A stretch of 40,658 nt of DNA from the NCBI GenBank assembly GCA_050951585.1, contig JBMNJI010000009.1:1-40658 (forward strand), in the 5' to 3' direction. The stretch comes from UBA3937 sp050951585. Lineage in GTDB: Bacteria > Bacillota > Peptococcia > DRI-13 > DTU073. Shown here piece after piece: positions 15,578-24,563 of the stretch. The first letter of the stretch is position 1. The number at the start of each line of letters is the position of its first letter. Below the pieces are notes generated by a model. It did no database searches. It saw nothing but the letters and a program-made list of their open reading frames with translations, and was not told the origin of the DNA. The position numbers and the translations under genes were made by a program.

Positions 15578-16633
15578 GTGGCGGAGTTAACAGGCTCCTT
15601 AATGCTGGCATTTTTCATTGTGCTTTTGGGAACACCCTTTGTCAAAAGATTAGCGTATCGGGTCAATGCCCTTGATGAACCGGAAGCGCGGAAAGTACAT
15701 ACACAGGAGATGCCCCGGTTAGGTGGCTTAGCGATCTGTATGGGCTTTTGGGCGACGGTGATCCTGACGCAGGAAATGACGAGAGAGCTTTATGGTTTAC
15801 TGGCAGGAGGCTTGCTGATTACGCTGGTCGGTCTCTTTGACGATATTAAAGGGGTTACCCCGAAAACTAAATTATTTGTGCAGCTTATCGCGGCGATTCT
15901 GGTGATGGTGGCCGGAGTGAAGGTGGATTTTATTACCCATCCTTTGAATGAGGTCATTTATTTGCAGTATCTTGCTTATCCGGTTACTTTGCTCTGGATT
16001 ATCGGGATCACCAATGCGGTAAATCTGATTGATGGACTTGACGGTTTGGCCGCCGGAGTTTCCGCCATTGCCGCCATTACCCTTGGCGTGGTGGCGTATC
16101 TGGAAACCTCGCAGGAAGCGGCTGTTTTGGCGTTCCTGCTGGCCGCCAGTATCTTAGGCTTTTTGCGTTATAACTTCCATCCGGCCAAGATCTTTATGGG
16201 GGATACCGGCTCGTTATTCTTAGGGTTTAATCTGTCGGTTATCGCGATCATCACGATGACCAAAAGTACGACGGTCTTTTCGGTGATTCTGCCTGTAATA
16301 ATCCTGGGGATTCCCATTGCCGATACGCTTTTTGCGATTATCCGGCGTTATGTGGGGGGCAAACCGATTTTTGCCGCGGATAAAGATCATTTACACCATC
16401 GCCTGCTCAATATGGGCTTGTCGCACAAGGGCACGGTCTTGTCTATTTACGGTCTGAGCATCGTTTTGGGTATTTCCGCCATTATCATGGCCTCAGTTAC
16501 TACTGCCCAAGGCATGCTGTTGATGACGGCTTTGGTTTTAGGTTTTAGTATTATTGCGGAAAAACTGGGGCTGTTAAGAAGCAGGAAGCCGCAAAGCCAG
16601 CCCAAACATGCTTTTCATGATGTGGCAAAATAG
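15578..16633 (+). CDS. tagO: WecA/TagO-type undecaprenyl-phosphate sugar-1-phosphate transferase
   Basis: A 351-residue polytopic membrane enzyme of the MraY/WecA family. It probably transfers GlcNAc-1-phosphate from UDP-GlcNAc to undecaprenyl phosphate, starting synthesis of a wall polymer. Key motifs are LFDDIKG (Asp pair), NLIDGLDGLAAG, FHPAKIFMGDTGS and the HIHH-type DHLHHRLL. About 10-11 membrane helices are visible. GTG 15578 has GGAGGGGG 8 nt upstream; an upstream extension would be translated from the tandem repeats and is unlikely. The polymer it starts may be the one CsaB pyruvylates. WecA and TagO cannot be told apart from sequence alone. Confidence 0.9.
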   Translation: MAELTGSLMLAFFIVLLGTPFVKRLAYRVNALDEPEARKVHTQEMPRLGGLAICMGFWATVILTQEMTRELYGLLAGGLLITLVGLFDDIKGVTPKTKLFVQLIAAILVMVAGVKVDFITHPLNEVIYLQYLAYPVTLLWIIGITNAVNLIDGLDGLAAGVSAIAAITLGVVAYLETSQEAAVLAFLLAASILGFLRYNFHPAKIFMGDTGSLFLGFNLSVIAIITMTKSTTVFSVILPVIILGIPIADTLFAIIRRYVGGKPIFAADKDHLHHRLLNMGLSHKGTVLSIYGLSIVLGISAIIMASVTTAQGMLLMTALVLGFSIIAEKLGLLRSRKPQSQPKHAFHDVAK

Positions 16634-16723
16634 GAAGTGGAGAAAAGTTGAAATGTGCTGCATAATAGAATGCGTTGCGTTGCCGAAGAGATGAGATTTG
16701 GATAATAGTGAGGTGGAAAGGGA

Positions 16724-17374
16724 ATGAGATTACGGGGAATAGTATTGATTGGAGCGGTCCTGTCAATAACAGTCGGTTTTTTCGTTGGGAAAACGGTTAT
16801 TGCCAATTCGCCGGTACCCGGTTCTAATGAGGATCCGGTCGTAGCCAAAAGTTATGTGGACAAGGCGTTAGAGCAAAGGATCGGCACTTTGGAAGAGGAA
16901 GTGGCAGAGCTGGCGATTCAGGCTGAGGCTTTACAGGGGACCATCAACCAGTTGCAAAACAAAATCGGGAGCAATACCGGCTCCAACACCGGCACAAATA
17001 CCAATTCCAGCACTAACTCTAACACCAACACCAGCACAAATTCAAATAACAATAGCACTACAACACCTGAGAAGCAGACACCGCCGACAAAAACTGACCC
17101 GGTGGACAATAAGCCGGAAACCCAGCCGGGGGGAGAAACCGGGAATAAGCCGACTACACCGGTGAAAACAGATGTAATTGGCAAAACAGGTTACATAAAT
17201 GCCAGTTCCGTGGTCAATCTGCGGAGCGCACCGACCACAGCGGCCAGTATTCTGAAGAAGGTTGGCAAGGATGAGGCGATGACCATCCAGAAGGTTGAAA
17301 ATGACTGGTATAACGTGAAGCTTGCCGATGGTACCGTGGGCTGGATTGCCGGTTGGTACGTCGATGTAAAGTAA
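16724..17374 (+). CDS. Secreted SH3-domain protein
   Basis: A 216-residue exported or anchored protein. An N-terminal hydrophobic segment (about residues 5-27) is followed by a short coiled coil (about 43-82) with regular Leu/Ile spacing. A Ser/Thr/Asn linker (about 83-112) and a Pro/Thr/Lys linker come next. The C-terminus is a bacterial SH3 domain (about 155-216), with VVNLRSAPTTAASILKKV and a terminal DGTVGWIAGWYV. Such domains bind peptidoglycan or wall peptides. No catalytic domain is present, so this is a wall-binding or scaffold protein of unknown role. A terminator follows. Confidence 0.85.
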   Translation: MRLRGIVLIGAVLSITVGFFVGKTVIANSPVPGSNEDPVVAKSYVDKALEQRIGTLEEEVAELAIQAEALQGTINQLQNKIGSNTGSNTGTNTNSSTNSNTNTSTNSNNNSTTTPEKQTPPTKTDPVDNKPETQPGGETGNKPTTPVKTDVIGKTGYINASSVVNLRSAPTTAASILKKVGKDEAMTIQKVENDWYNVKLADGTVGWIAGWYVDVK

Positions 17375-17412
17375 GAGCGGCATGAACCGATTGCAAGAAC
17401 TAATTGCAGAGC

Positions 17413-17457
17413 AAAGAGGCAGTTCCATTTAATTTAATGGGGACTGCCTCTTTTTTT
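17413..17457 (+). terminator. Rho-independent terminator
   Basis: A 14-bp stem with one G-T wobble (17413-17426 with 17440-17453) and an AT-rich loop, followed by a run of T. It closes the SH3 gene. Confidence 0.9.
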
Positions 17458-17490
17458 GGTTCTATGTCAGCGGTGAAAGGTAGAAAGGTA

Positions 17491-17612
17491 ACGGTCCGGC
17501 AAAATGTAACCTCCGGACTCCGTATAACTCAATAGGAATCGAGCTCGAACAATGGTCATAAAGTCGTTCCGGAGCTAACATTTTGCAGGACCGTTTCTTC
17601 TATTGGGTTATA
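17491..17612. repeat. Compound inverted repeat in a convergent intergenic gap
   Basis: Two 27-nt arms (17491-17517 and 17568-17594) are complementary apart from a few positions. They share ACGGTCC, GCAAAATGT and CTCCGGA, with a 50-nt centre. A second, overlapping inverted repeat pairs ATAACTCAATAGA-like sequence at 17524-17537 with TCTATTGGGTTAT at 17600-17612, so the two pairings exclude each other. A small palindrome (CGAGCTCG) lies in the centre. The element sits past the SH3-gene terminator and just beyond the cls stop codon. It could be a terminator for cls, a small palindromic mobile repeat or a structured RNA. No tRNA or named riboswitch is recognised. Confidence 0.75.
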
Positions 17613-17633
17613 TCTTATCACTTATATATTTTG

Positions 17634-19208
17634 TTACAGTAGGGGCGAGAAGAGTCTGGCCGCTGATTCGGCGAAATGGTGGTGAAGCGGCCTTTGCCGG
17701 AAGGTTTCCAGATCGAGTTTTTGGGCATGTTGCAGGTCGGTCAGGAAATCTTTTTGCAGGCGCAAGGCCGTATCCTGATCATAGATAAAGGCGTTCACCT
17801 CAAAATTAAGACTGAAGCTACGTTGATCCATATTGGCCGAGCCGATGGAGGAGATGATGCCGTCAACGGTCAGAACCTTGGCATGAATAAAGCCTTTTTG
17901 GTAGAGGTAGATTTCAATACCGGCCTCCAGGAGTTCTTCCAGATAAGCCATGGCCGCCCAATAGACGATGCGATAGTCGGGCTTGGCCGGCAGAAGAATT
18001 TTGACATCGACGCCGCTTAAAGCCGTCGTTTTCAGAGCAGTAAGGATACTTTCGTTGGGTATAAAATAGGGAGAGGTGATATAGACCGATTTCTCAGCGG
18101 TGGCAATAGTGTAATAATATACCTGCATAATTGCTTCCCATTGGGTATCGGGGCCGCTGGCCGTAATCTGCACGATCCGGTCGCCGGACGGAATATGCAT
18201 GGGGTTGAAATGTTCCTCGTTTTGTTCCCTTGGTGCGTTGGTGGCAAAATCCCAGTCCTGCTGGAAGATACGTTGTAAAAAATACACGCCGTTCCCTTTC
18301 AGCTCCAGTTGGGTATCCCGCCAATAGCCGAACCGGGGATTTTCCCCCATGTATTCATCACCGATATTTGCTCCGCCAATAAAGCCCACCGTCCCGTCAA
18401 CCACTAAGATTTTACGGTGGTTCCGGTAATTAATCCGGCGATGGATGGGCCAGCGATTAATCGGAAAGAAAGCTTCAATCTCCACACCGGAGGCTCGAAG
18501 CTGGGCGATAAAATCGGCACTGAGGTGCCGGGAACCCAAGCCGTCGCAGAGAACCCGTACCTTGATTCCCTTGCGCGCTTTGGCGCAGAGGAGCGTTCCG
18601 ATTGTTGTCCCGAGGCGGTCGTTGCGGAAAATATATGTTTCCAGGTAGATGAATTTTTCTGCTTTTTCCATGGCGCGCAAAAAAGCCGCAAAGATTTCTT
18701 TCCCGTCGCATAACACTTTTATATCATTATTAACTGTCGGGGGGAAGGTGGCATTATTGAAGATCAGCCGGATTAAACGGTTTTTTTCTCTGGCAAGGTT
18801 CAGCCCGGGCGGAAGTTCTTCGGGGGCTTGCGGCAGGGCATCAAGTAATTCGATGGGGAGGTTGGTGAATTGATTATTCAGCATTTTCTTTTTGGCGCTG
18901 ATCCTTTGTTTGCGGAATTGCCGCCCAAAGATCAGATACAGGAAAAAACCAACGACCGGTAAAAAGATGATGACCAGCAGCCAGGCCGATGTTTTGGCCG
19001 GGTCTTTCCCTTCCAGAATAATCAGTAGGCCCGCAAATAACAGTAAGGAGAAAAAAATGAAATAGAAAATATTTTTGGCATATGGATGAGTCTGATTCAA
19101 GGAATCAGGCAGGGCAAAAGCGTGGAAATAGAGATTACTCAGATAATAGTAAACAAGAAAAAGCAGTAAGAGCACGGTCAGCCCTAAGATGAACTCTTTC
19201 TTTTTCAT
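17634..19208 (-). CDS. cls: Cardiolipin synthase
   Basis: A 524-residue membrane enzyme of the phospholipase D superfamily. It joins phosphatidylglycerol molecules to cardiolipin at the membrane. Two N-terminal membrane helices and a PLDc_N-type segment (SAWLLVIIFLPVVGFFLYLI) come first. The two HKD motifs are complete: H264-K266-D271 in HRKILVVDG and H442-K444-D449 in HAKVLTVDG, each followed by the G(G/S)AN segment. The length matches Bacillus-type ClsA. ATG has GGGAGG upstream on the minus strand. The gene is convergent with the SH3 gene and divergent from the efflux operon. Confidence 0.95.
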   Translation of the reverse strand: MKKKEFILGLTVLLLLFLVYYYLSNLYFHAFALPDSLNQTHPYAKNIFYFIFFSLLLFAGLLIILEGKDPAKTSAWLLVIIFLPVVGFFLYLIFGRQFRKQRISAKKKMLNNQFTNLPIELLDALPQAPEELPPGLNLAREKNRLIRLIFNNATFPPTVNNDIKVLCDGKEIFAAFLRAMEKAEKFIYLETYIFRNDRLGTTIGTLLCAKARKGIKVRVLCDGLGSRHLSADFIAQLRASGVEIEAFFPINRWPIHRRINYRNHRKILVVDGTVGFIGGANIGDEYMGENPRFGYWRDTQLELKGNGVYFLQRIFQQDWDFATNAPREQNEEHFNPMHIPSGDRIVQITASGPDTQWEAIMQVYYYTIATAEKSVYITSPYFIPNESILTALKTTALSGVDVKILLPAKPDYRIVYWAAMAYLEELLEAGIEIYLYQKGFIHAKVLTVDGIISSIGSANMDQRSFSLNFEVNAFIYDQDTALRLQKDFLTDLQHAQKLDLETFRQRPLHHHFAESAARLFSPLL

Positions 19209-19494
19209 ATTTTCCTCCCTTAAATACTATTGGCATCACTTAAAAGCATCGGTATCGGGTGATGCATAAGTGGCAAATTGTCTAATAATATATGGAATGA
19301 ATAGATATTGTTTGCCGTATCTATTTGTATTATATTACATCAACCAGGGAAAGTCCTGTAAAGGATGCAAAAATTCTCAGGAGGGGACATTTTTTCGCCT
19401 CGTTAGAATTGTAAACACATAATCGAAGCGGGGCATTTGTCGGGAATGTATCGTGCTTTCGGTTAATAACATAAACATTGTCAGGATAATTTCG
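19209..19494. other. Intergenic region between divergent cls and efflux operon
   Basis: Part of a 375-nt gap without a gene. On the cls side a 7-bp stem (19233-19239 with 19259-19265) would lie in the cls mRNA leader. A TATAAT hexamer reads on the minus strand at 19334-19329 but no convincing -35 partner is seen. The efflux-operon side holds the promoter and operator listed separately. Nothing else was recognised. Confidence 0.5.
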
Positions 19495-19523
19495 TTGACA
19501 AAAAAAGGTGCGAACAATAAAAT
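19495..19523 (+). promoter_or_regulatory. Sigma-A promoter of the RND efflux operon
   Basis: A perfect TTGACA (19495-19500), a 17-nt spacer and TAAAAT (19518-19523). The predicted transcription start is near 19530, immediately before the TetR-type palindrome. Confidence 0.85.
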
Positions 19524-19535
19524 AATGATTAGTGA

Positions 19536-19551
19536 CCGACCGTTCGGTCGG
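19536..19551. promoter_or_regulatory. TetR-type operator
   Basis: A perfect 7-bp inverted repeat around two bases (CCGACCG-TT-CGGTCGG), at about +6 to +22 of the predicted transcript. TetR-family operators are often of this shape. The TetR gene at the end of the operon is the obvious candidate to bind here, blocking the promoter and repressing its own synthesis. Confidence 0.85.
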
Positions 19552-19583
19552 AATTTTGCTGAGAAAACTGAGGGGGAGAAAAG

Positions 19584-20621
19584 ATGGGGAGTAAAAAAGC
19601 AGTGTACATAATATTCGGCCTACTGTTGGCGGCTGGTTTAATCTGGGGAGGATTGCAGGTCTATGAGCACTTTTTCAAAGAGGCTCCGGCGACCGTCGGG
19701 GAGCAAAATGTGTTGCCGGTAACGGTGGAACAGGTTCAAAAAGGGACCCTGGAAAGAAAGATTCCGCTTGGCGGACTGCTTCAGGCCCGGGATGAGGTTT
19801 CTCTGGCGGCAAAGAATCCGGCGCTGAAGATTAGCGCTGTCTCTGTTGACGTGGGTGATTATGTTACTGTTGGTACTCCTCTCGTGATCTTTGATTCCCG
19901 GGAAATAGATTTACAGCTGGAACAGGCTCAATTGAATTATGACCGGAATGTGGAGCTTTTTGCGGTCGGTGCTATTTCGCAATTACAATTGGAGCAGGCG
20001 GAAACGGCGCTGACCAATTTACAGCTCCAAAAAGAAAGTTGCCTTTTAAGCAGTACTATTGACGGGATCGTGGCTACGGTGAACGCCGTCGAAGGTCAGC
20101 TGGCGGGTAGCGTACCCCTGGTGACGATTGTGAATACGGAGGAACTGGAATTAACGGTGCAAGTCGGGGAAAGCTTTGTGAGCGGCTTAAAAATCGGACA
20201 GAAGATGCCGGTGCGGGTGGCGGCCGTTTCTGAGGAACCTTTCCAGGCAGTGATTAAGACCATTGCTCCCCGGGCTGACGCCATGACCAAGGCGTTTCCG
20301 GTGACCTTGACCATCCAAAACAGCAAAAATGCGCTCAAGGACGGAATGTACGGCGAGGTGGAGCTGGTAGTGGACCGGCGCGCCGACGTGATCGTCGTTC
20401 CTCAATTTGCCGTTATAGAAGATGAAGAAGGGCGGAAAGTCGTTTTCGTGGTGGAAAACAATACGGCGAAGAAGAAAGTGGTGGAATTGGGCTTGACCTT
20501 AGGGGATCAGACCGAGGTAACCAAAGGGCTAGAGGTCGGTGAAATGCTGGTCGTGGAAGGTCAGTACGGGATTAATGACGGGCTGGCCGTCACTTCCCTC
20601 GTCAGAGGTGAAAACGAATGA
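19584..20621 (+). CDS. RND efflux periplasmic-adaptor-type (HlyD/MFP) subunit
   Basis: A 345-residue membrane-fusion protein. One N-terminal helix (about residues 7-24) anchors it. A split lipoyl/barrel-sandwich domain follows, with only a short helical hairpin (about residues 115-150, rich in LEQAQ and LEQAE), then a beta-barrel and a membrane-proximal domain ending in VVEGQYGINDGLAV. It links to the RND pump encoded next; their genes overlap by 4 bp (ATGA), so translation is coupled. No outer-membrane factor gene is near, and the short hairpin suits a pump working in a single-membrane cell. Confidence 0.92.
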   Translation: MGSKKAVYIIFGLLLAAGLIWGGLQVYEHFFKEAPATVGEQNVLPVTVEQVQKGTLERKIPLGGLLQARDEVSLAAKNPALKISAVSVDVGDYVTVGTPLVIFDSREIDLQLEQAQLNYDRNVELFAVGAISQLQLEQAETALTNLQLQKESCLLSSTIDGIVATVNAVEGQLAGSVPLVTIVNTEELELTVQVGESFVSGLKIGQKMPVRVAAVSEEPFQAVIKTIAPRADAMTKAFPVTLTIQNSKNALKDGMYGEVELVVDRRADVIVVPQFAVIEDEEGRKVVFVVENNTAKKKVVELGLTLGDQTEVTKGLEVGEMLVVEGQYGINDGLAVTSLVRGENE

Positions 20622-23600
20622 AAATATCCGATCTATCTGTAAGAAGACCTGTCGCCATCATGATGGTCTTTCTGGTGGTTTTGCTCTTAGGCGCGGTATC
20701 CTGGAGCAAGTTAAAAATGGATTTACTGCCGGAATTGAATCTGCCGATGGCGGTGGCCATGACTACCTATGACGGGGTAGGGCCGGAGGAAATTGAGAGC
20801 CAGATAACCCGGCCGATCGAAGAGGCCTTAGGGACGGTCAATGGGATTGAACATATCAGTTCTACTTCTTCCAAGGGCAGTTCCATCGTTTTTGTGGAGT
20901 TTGCCTGGGGTACGGATATGAACTTTGCGATGAGTCAGATGCGGGAAAAGCTGGATCTGATTCAGGCGTACCTCCCCCAAGAGGCGGAAAAACCCATGCT
21001 GTTAAAGATCAACATGGATATGATGCCGGTAATGGTTCTCGGGGTGAGCGGCGCGTCAGACCTGGAGAATCTTGATCAACTGGGGAATGAGGTCATCAAG
21101 CCGCGCCTGGAAAGGATTGACGGGGTAGCCTCAGTGGAGGTCACCGGGGGCGTAGAACGGGAAATCCGTATTTCCGCGGTACCGCAACGGCTACAGGCCT
21201 ATGGACTTAGCCTGGACAGTATCGTTTCTTATCTGCGGATGGAAAACAGAAATACAGGGGCCGGGACTATTGAGGAAGGCCTGAAGGAACATGTTGTCCG
21301 GGTCACCGGTGAATTCAAGAGCATTCAGGAAATCGAGGATTTACTGATCCCTCTTGCCACCGGGGGCAAGGTGCGCTTAGGCGAAATTGCTCAGGTTGAG
21401 GATACGATCCGGGAACAGTCGGAGTATGTCTATATGAACGGGGAACCCTGTGTGCAAATCTCCGTGCAGAAGCAGTCGGATGCCAATACCATCGAGGTTT
21501 CCGACCGTGTTAATGCGGAGATTGCCGAGCTAAAAAAGGTGCTACCACCGGGGACGGAGTTTGTGGTCGGGCTCGATCAGGCCTCCTATATCCGGATGTC
21601 CATTGATACGGTTACTTCTAATGCCGTGGTTGGGGCGGTTTTAGCGATCCTCATTCTGTTTGTCTTTTTGCGGAACCTGCGCAGTACGCTTATCATCGGG
21701 GTGGCCATTCCCATTTCCATTATTTCGACCTTTATTCTGATGTATTTCGGTGGGCTGACCTTGAATGTGGTTTCCTTAGGCGGTCTGGCGTTAGGCGTTG
21801 GCATGATGGTTGATAATTCGATTGTTATTCTGGAAAATATCTACCGGCACCGGCAGGAAGGCTGGACACGCCTGGAAGCGGCCAAACAGGGTGCTCACGA
21901 AGTAACTGCGGCTGTGGTTGCTTCTACCCTGACCACGATTGCCGTTTTTCTGCCGATTGTCTATGTGGAAGGGTTGTCCTCGCAAATCTTTCGGCCTTTA
22001 GCGCTGACCGTCTCCTTCTCCCTGATTGCTTCCTTATTTGTGGCGTTAACGCTGGTGCCGATGTTATCGTCCCGAATCTTAAAGGTGGAAAATAAAACGG
22101 AGAAAAATTTCTTCTTTAAGCAGTGGGCGCGGATCTTTACCGCGCTGGAGAAAAAGTACCGGTCCTTATTGGCCTGGTCAATTAATCACAAAAAGATCAT
22201 TGTCGGGTCCACGTTGCTGATGTTTTTGGGCAGTTGCGGTTTAATGTTTTTTGTCGGGATGGAGTTTATGCCAAAGCAAGATACCGGTCAATATACCATC
22301 AATATTAAACTGCCTAACGGGACGGCTTTACGGGAGACCCAGCGGGTCACCGATTTAGTGGTGCGCCATGTGCAGGAGATCCCGGAACAGGATTGGTGCC
22401 TTTATGCCGTAGGTTCCGGCGTCGGCATGACGATGGGCAGTACTGGTTCGGAAAGCGCCGCGGTGATGGGGCAACTGGTCAGTAAGACTGAACGGACACG
22501 GACCATTGAGCAGATTTTGGATGAGTTGCGGCAAAAATGCAACGGCATCCCGGGCGCCAAGATTGAAATAAGCGCTTCGGAAATCAACATGGGTTCTTTT
22601 CTCACGCCGATTCAAATCAGCTTAACGGGGAATAATCTGGATGTCTTGTCTTCCTTAGCCGACACCGTGGCCGACAGGGTGAGAAGCGTGGAAGGGGCGC
22701 GGGAAGTGAAGACGAGTCTTGAGGATGGACGGCCGGAGCTGGAAATTCGCATCAACCGGGAAAAGGCGGCCCAATACGGGTTAAACAGTACCCAGTTATC
22801 CTCCTTTCTAGCGACCGCGGTTAATGGCACTACGGCCACCAGATATCGTGACGGCGGTGAGGAAATCGATGTGAAAGTGGTGCTGGCGGAAGAGTACCGG
22901 GGCAATCTCAATGAATTGCATGCCCTCACCATCGTGTCGCCTACCGGAGCAATCGTGACGCTGGGAGACATTGCCGTTCTGGAGCAAAAGACCGGTCCTA
23001 CGCAGATTGTGCGTGCCGATCAGGCGCGGCAGGTGACGGTTACCGGGCAAACTGTCGGTCGGGATCTGGCCAGTGTGACCAAGGACATTAAACAGGCCCT
23101 CTCCGGGATTAACATTCCGGCTGGGGTGCAATTAGAATACGGCGGGGCGAACGAAGAGATGATGAGCGCCTTTGGGGATTTGACGCTGGCCTTAATTCTG
23201 GCGATTCTCCTCGTGTATATGATTCTGGCAGCCCAGTTTGAGGGCCTCTTGTCCCCGTTCATTATTATGTTTGCCATTCCGCCCACGCTGATTGGGGTTG
23301 CCGTTTCCTTGTTCGGCATGGGGCAGGCGATGAGTGTTTCCACCTTTATCGGCGTAATCATGCTGGCCGGAATTGTGGTGAATAACGCCATTGTATTGGT
23401 TGACTATATCAATGTCTTACGGCAGAGAGACGGACTAGGCCGGACGGAAGCGATCCTGAAGGCGGGGCCGACCCGTTTGCGGCCGATTCTGATGACTACC
23501 CTGACGACGGTCTTAGCCTTGATTCCCACCATGTTTGGCAAGGGGGAAGGGGCGGAGCTTTCGGCCCCGATGGCTACGGCGGTAGCCGGCGGGCTGACCT

Positions 23601-23770
23601 TCTCCACGCTCATTACGCTGGTTTTAGTACCCTGTATTTATATTTTGCTGGATAATCTTAGCACAAAGGTTAAAGGAGCCATTGGCCGGGGTGAGGTTTC
23701 TGGGAAAACAGGCGCAGAAAGGGTCAATGCCGCGAAACAGGCGGAGAATATCCCGGCAGGAGGAGAGTAG
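20618..23770 (+). CDS. RND efflux pump, HAE1/AcrB-like
   Basis: A 1050-residue proton-driven exporter with the usual twofold layout: two sets of six membrane helices and two large extracytoplasmic loops. It begins with the typical ISDLSVRRPVAIMM helix. The fourth helix carries GVGMMVDNSIVILENI, so the double Asp of E. coli AcrB appears as Asp-Asn, as in many HAE1 relatives. The second half has the matching GIVVNNAIVLVDYIN. The length is standard. Substrates cannot be read from sequence; drugs, bile-like compounds or lipids are possible. A TetR gene follows after 2 nt. Confidence 0.95.
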   Translation: MKISDLSVRRPVAIMMVFLVVLLLGAVSWSKLKMDLLPELNLPMAVAMTTYDGVGPEEIESQITRPIEEALGTVNGIEHISSTSSKGSSIVFVEFAWGTDMNFAMSQMREKLDLIQAYLPQEAEKPMLLKINMDMMPVMVLGVSGASDLENLDQLGNEVIKPRLERIDGVASVEVTGGVEREIRISAVPQRLQAYGLSLDSIVSYLRMENRNTGAGTIEEGLKEHVVRVTGEFKSIQEIEDLLIPLATGGKVRLGEIAQVEDTIREQSEYVYMNGEPCVQISVQKQSDANTIEVSDRVNAEIAELKKVLPPGTEFVVGLDQASYIRMSIDTVTSNAVVGAVLAILILFVFLRNLRSTLIIGVAIPISIISTFILMYFGGLTLNVVSLGGLALGVGMMVDNSIVILENIYRHRQEGWTRLEAAKQGAHEVTAAVVASTLTTIAVFLPIVYVEGLSSQIFRPLALTVSFSLIASLFVALTLVPMLSSRILKVENKTEKNFFFKQWARIFTALEKKYRSLLAWSINHKKIIVGSTLLMFLGSCGLMFFVGMEFMPKQDTGQYTINIKLPNGTALRETQRVTDLVVRHVQEIPEQDWCLYAVGSGVGMTMGSTGSESAAVMGQLVSKTERTRTIEQILDELRQKCNGIPGAKIEISASEINMGSFLTPIQISLTGNNLDVLSSLADTVADRVRSVEGAREVKTSLEDGRPELEIRINREKAAQYGLNSTQLSSFLATAVNGTTATRYRDGGEEIDVKVVLAEEYRGNLNELHALTIVSPTGAIVTLGDIAVLEQKTGPTQIVRADQARQVTVTGQTVGRDLASVTKDIKQALSGINIPAGVQLEYGGANEEMMSAFGDLTLALILAILLVYMILAAQFEGLLSPFIIMFAIPPTLIGVAVSLFGMGQAMSVSTFIGVIMLAGIVVNNAIVLVDYINVLRQRDGLGRTEAILKAGPTRLRPILMTTLTTVLALIPTMFGKGEGAELSAPMATAVAGGLTFSTLITLVLVPCIYILLDNLSTKVKGAIGRGEVSGKTGAERVNAAKQAENIPAGGE

Positions 23771-23772
23771 AG

Positions 23773-24375
23773 ATGGCTGAAAACGGGAATGCGGGCATAC
23801 CGAAAAGACAATTGATTATGGAGGCGGGCTTGAAAATCTTTTCCCAAAAGGGCTTCCATAAGACGAAGATCGAGGAGATTGCCCAGGAAGCGGGGATTGG
23901 GAAAGGGACGGTTTATGAGTATTTTGCCGGCAAGGAGCAGTTATTTCAGGAGATATTGGAAGATGGGCTGAATCTTTTTGACACGCTGGTGCAGGAAGAA
24001 GTACAGCTTTATGAGCGGACCAACGAGAAATTACAAGCTCTGGTCAGGAATAGTATTGTCCTCTGGCAGAGATACCGTCCTTTAGCCCGTAGTATGCTGT
24101 CGGAAATCACCCTTTTTGATGAAGCGTTCCGGACGTCGCTCCTGGAAAGACATGAGCGCTGGTTGTCATACATTCAAATGGTAATTGACGAGGGAATAAA
24201 GAACGGGGAAATCAGGGAGATTAATAGTAAGCTGTTTGCGCGTCTCTTTTATGGCGGAATGGGGGCCATCGTCAATCCCTATGACGATACGACGTTTGCG
24301 AAGGAGACGATTGCGGAGCTGGCCAGACAGACAGTAGACTATTATCTCCGGGGAATTGTCAACACTTGTCAATAG
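23773..24375 (+). CDS. TetR/AcrR family transcriptional regulator
   Basis: A 200-residue TetR-family repressor. The N-terminal helix-turn-helix is clear: FHKTKIEEIAQEAGIGKGTVYEYFAGKEQLF (in two parts, residues about 31-61). The C-terminal helical ligand domain is unrelated to named members that I recognise. The gene is the last of the efflux operon, starting 2 nt after the pump stop with AGGAGGAGAG as ribosome-binding site. It probably represses the operon through the palindrome at 19536 and is released by a pump substrate. Confidence 0.93.
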   Translation: MAENGNAGIPKRQLIMEAGLKIFSQKGFHKTKIEEIAQEAGIGKGTVYEYFAGKEQLFQEILEDGLNLFDTLVQEEVQLYERTNEKLQALVRNSIVLWQRYRPLARSMLSEITLFDEAFRTSLLERHERWLSYIQMVIDEGIKNGEIREINSKLFARLFYGGMGAIVNPYDDTTFAKETIAELARQTVDYYLRGIVNTCQ

Positions 24376-24440
24376 GTGACGAGGAATATAACAAAAAGTA
24401 ATAAAAAGTAACTATAAGAAACAAAATCATAAAAAAAGGG

Positions 24441-24470
24441 TTGACATTGTCGGTATGATGGAGGTAAAGT
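24441..24470 (+). promoter_or_regulatory. Promoter of the carboxyltransferase gene
   Basis: A perfect TTGACA (24441-24446), an 18-nt spacer and TAAAGT (24465-24470). It lies about 95 nt before the start codon, in the 188-nt gap after the TetR gene. Confidence 0.7.
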
Positions 24471-24563
24471 ATATTTCATAAAGTAAATAGTTTTTGCATC
24501 CATAGTTTGCGAACAAAACAAAATTATTTCTTTGATTTGACAGCAATGGAGGGCAGATTAGAC

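Noticed and set aside
18417..18713. Plus-strand open frames inside cls
   Set aside because: They are antisense to a cardiolipin synthase gene with both HKD motifs intact.
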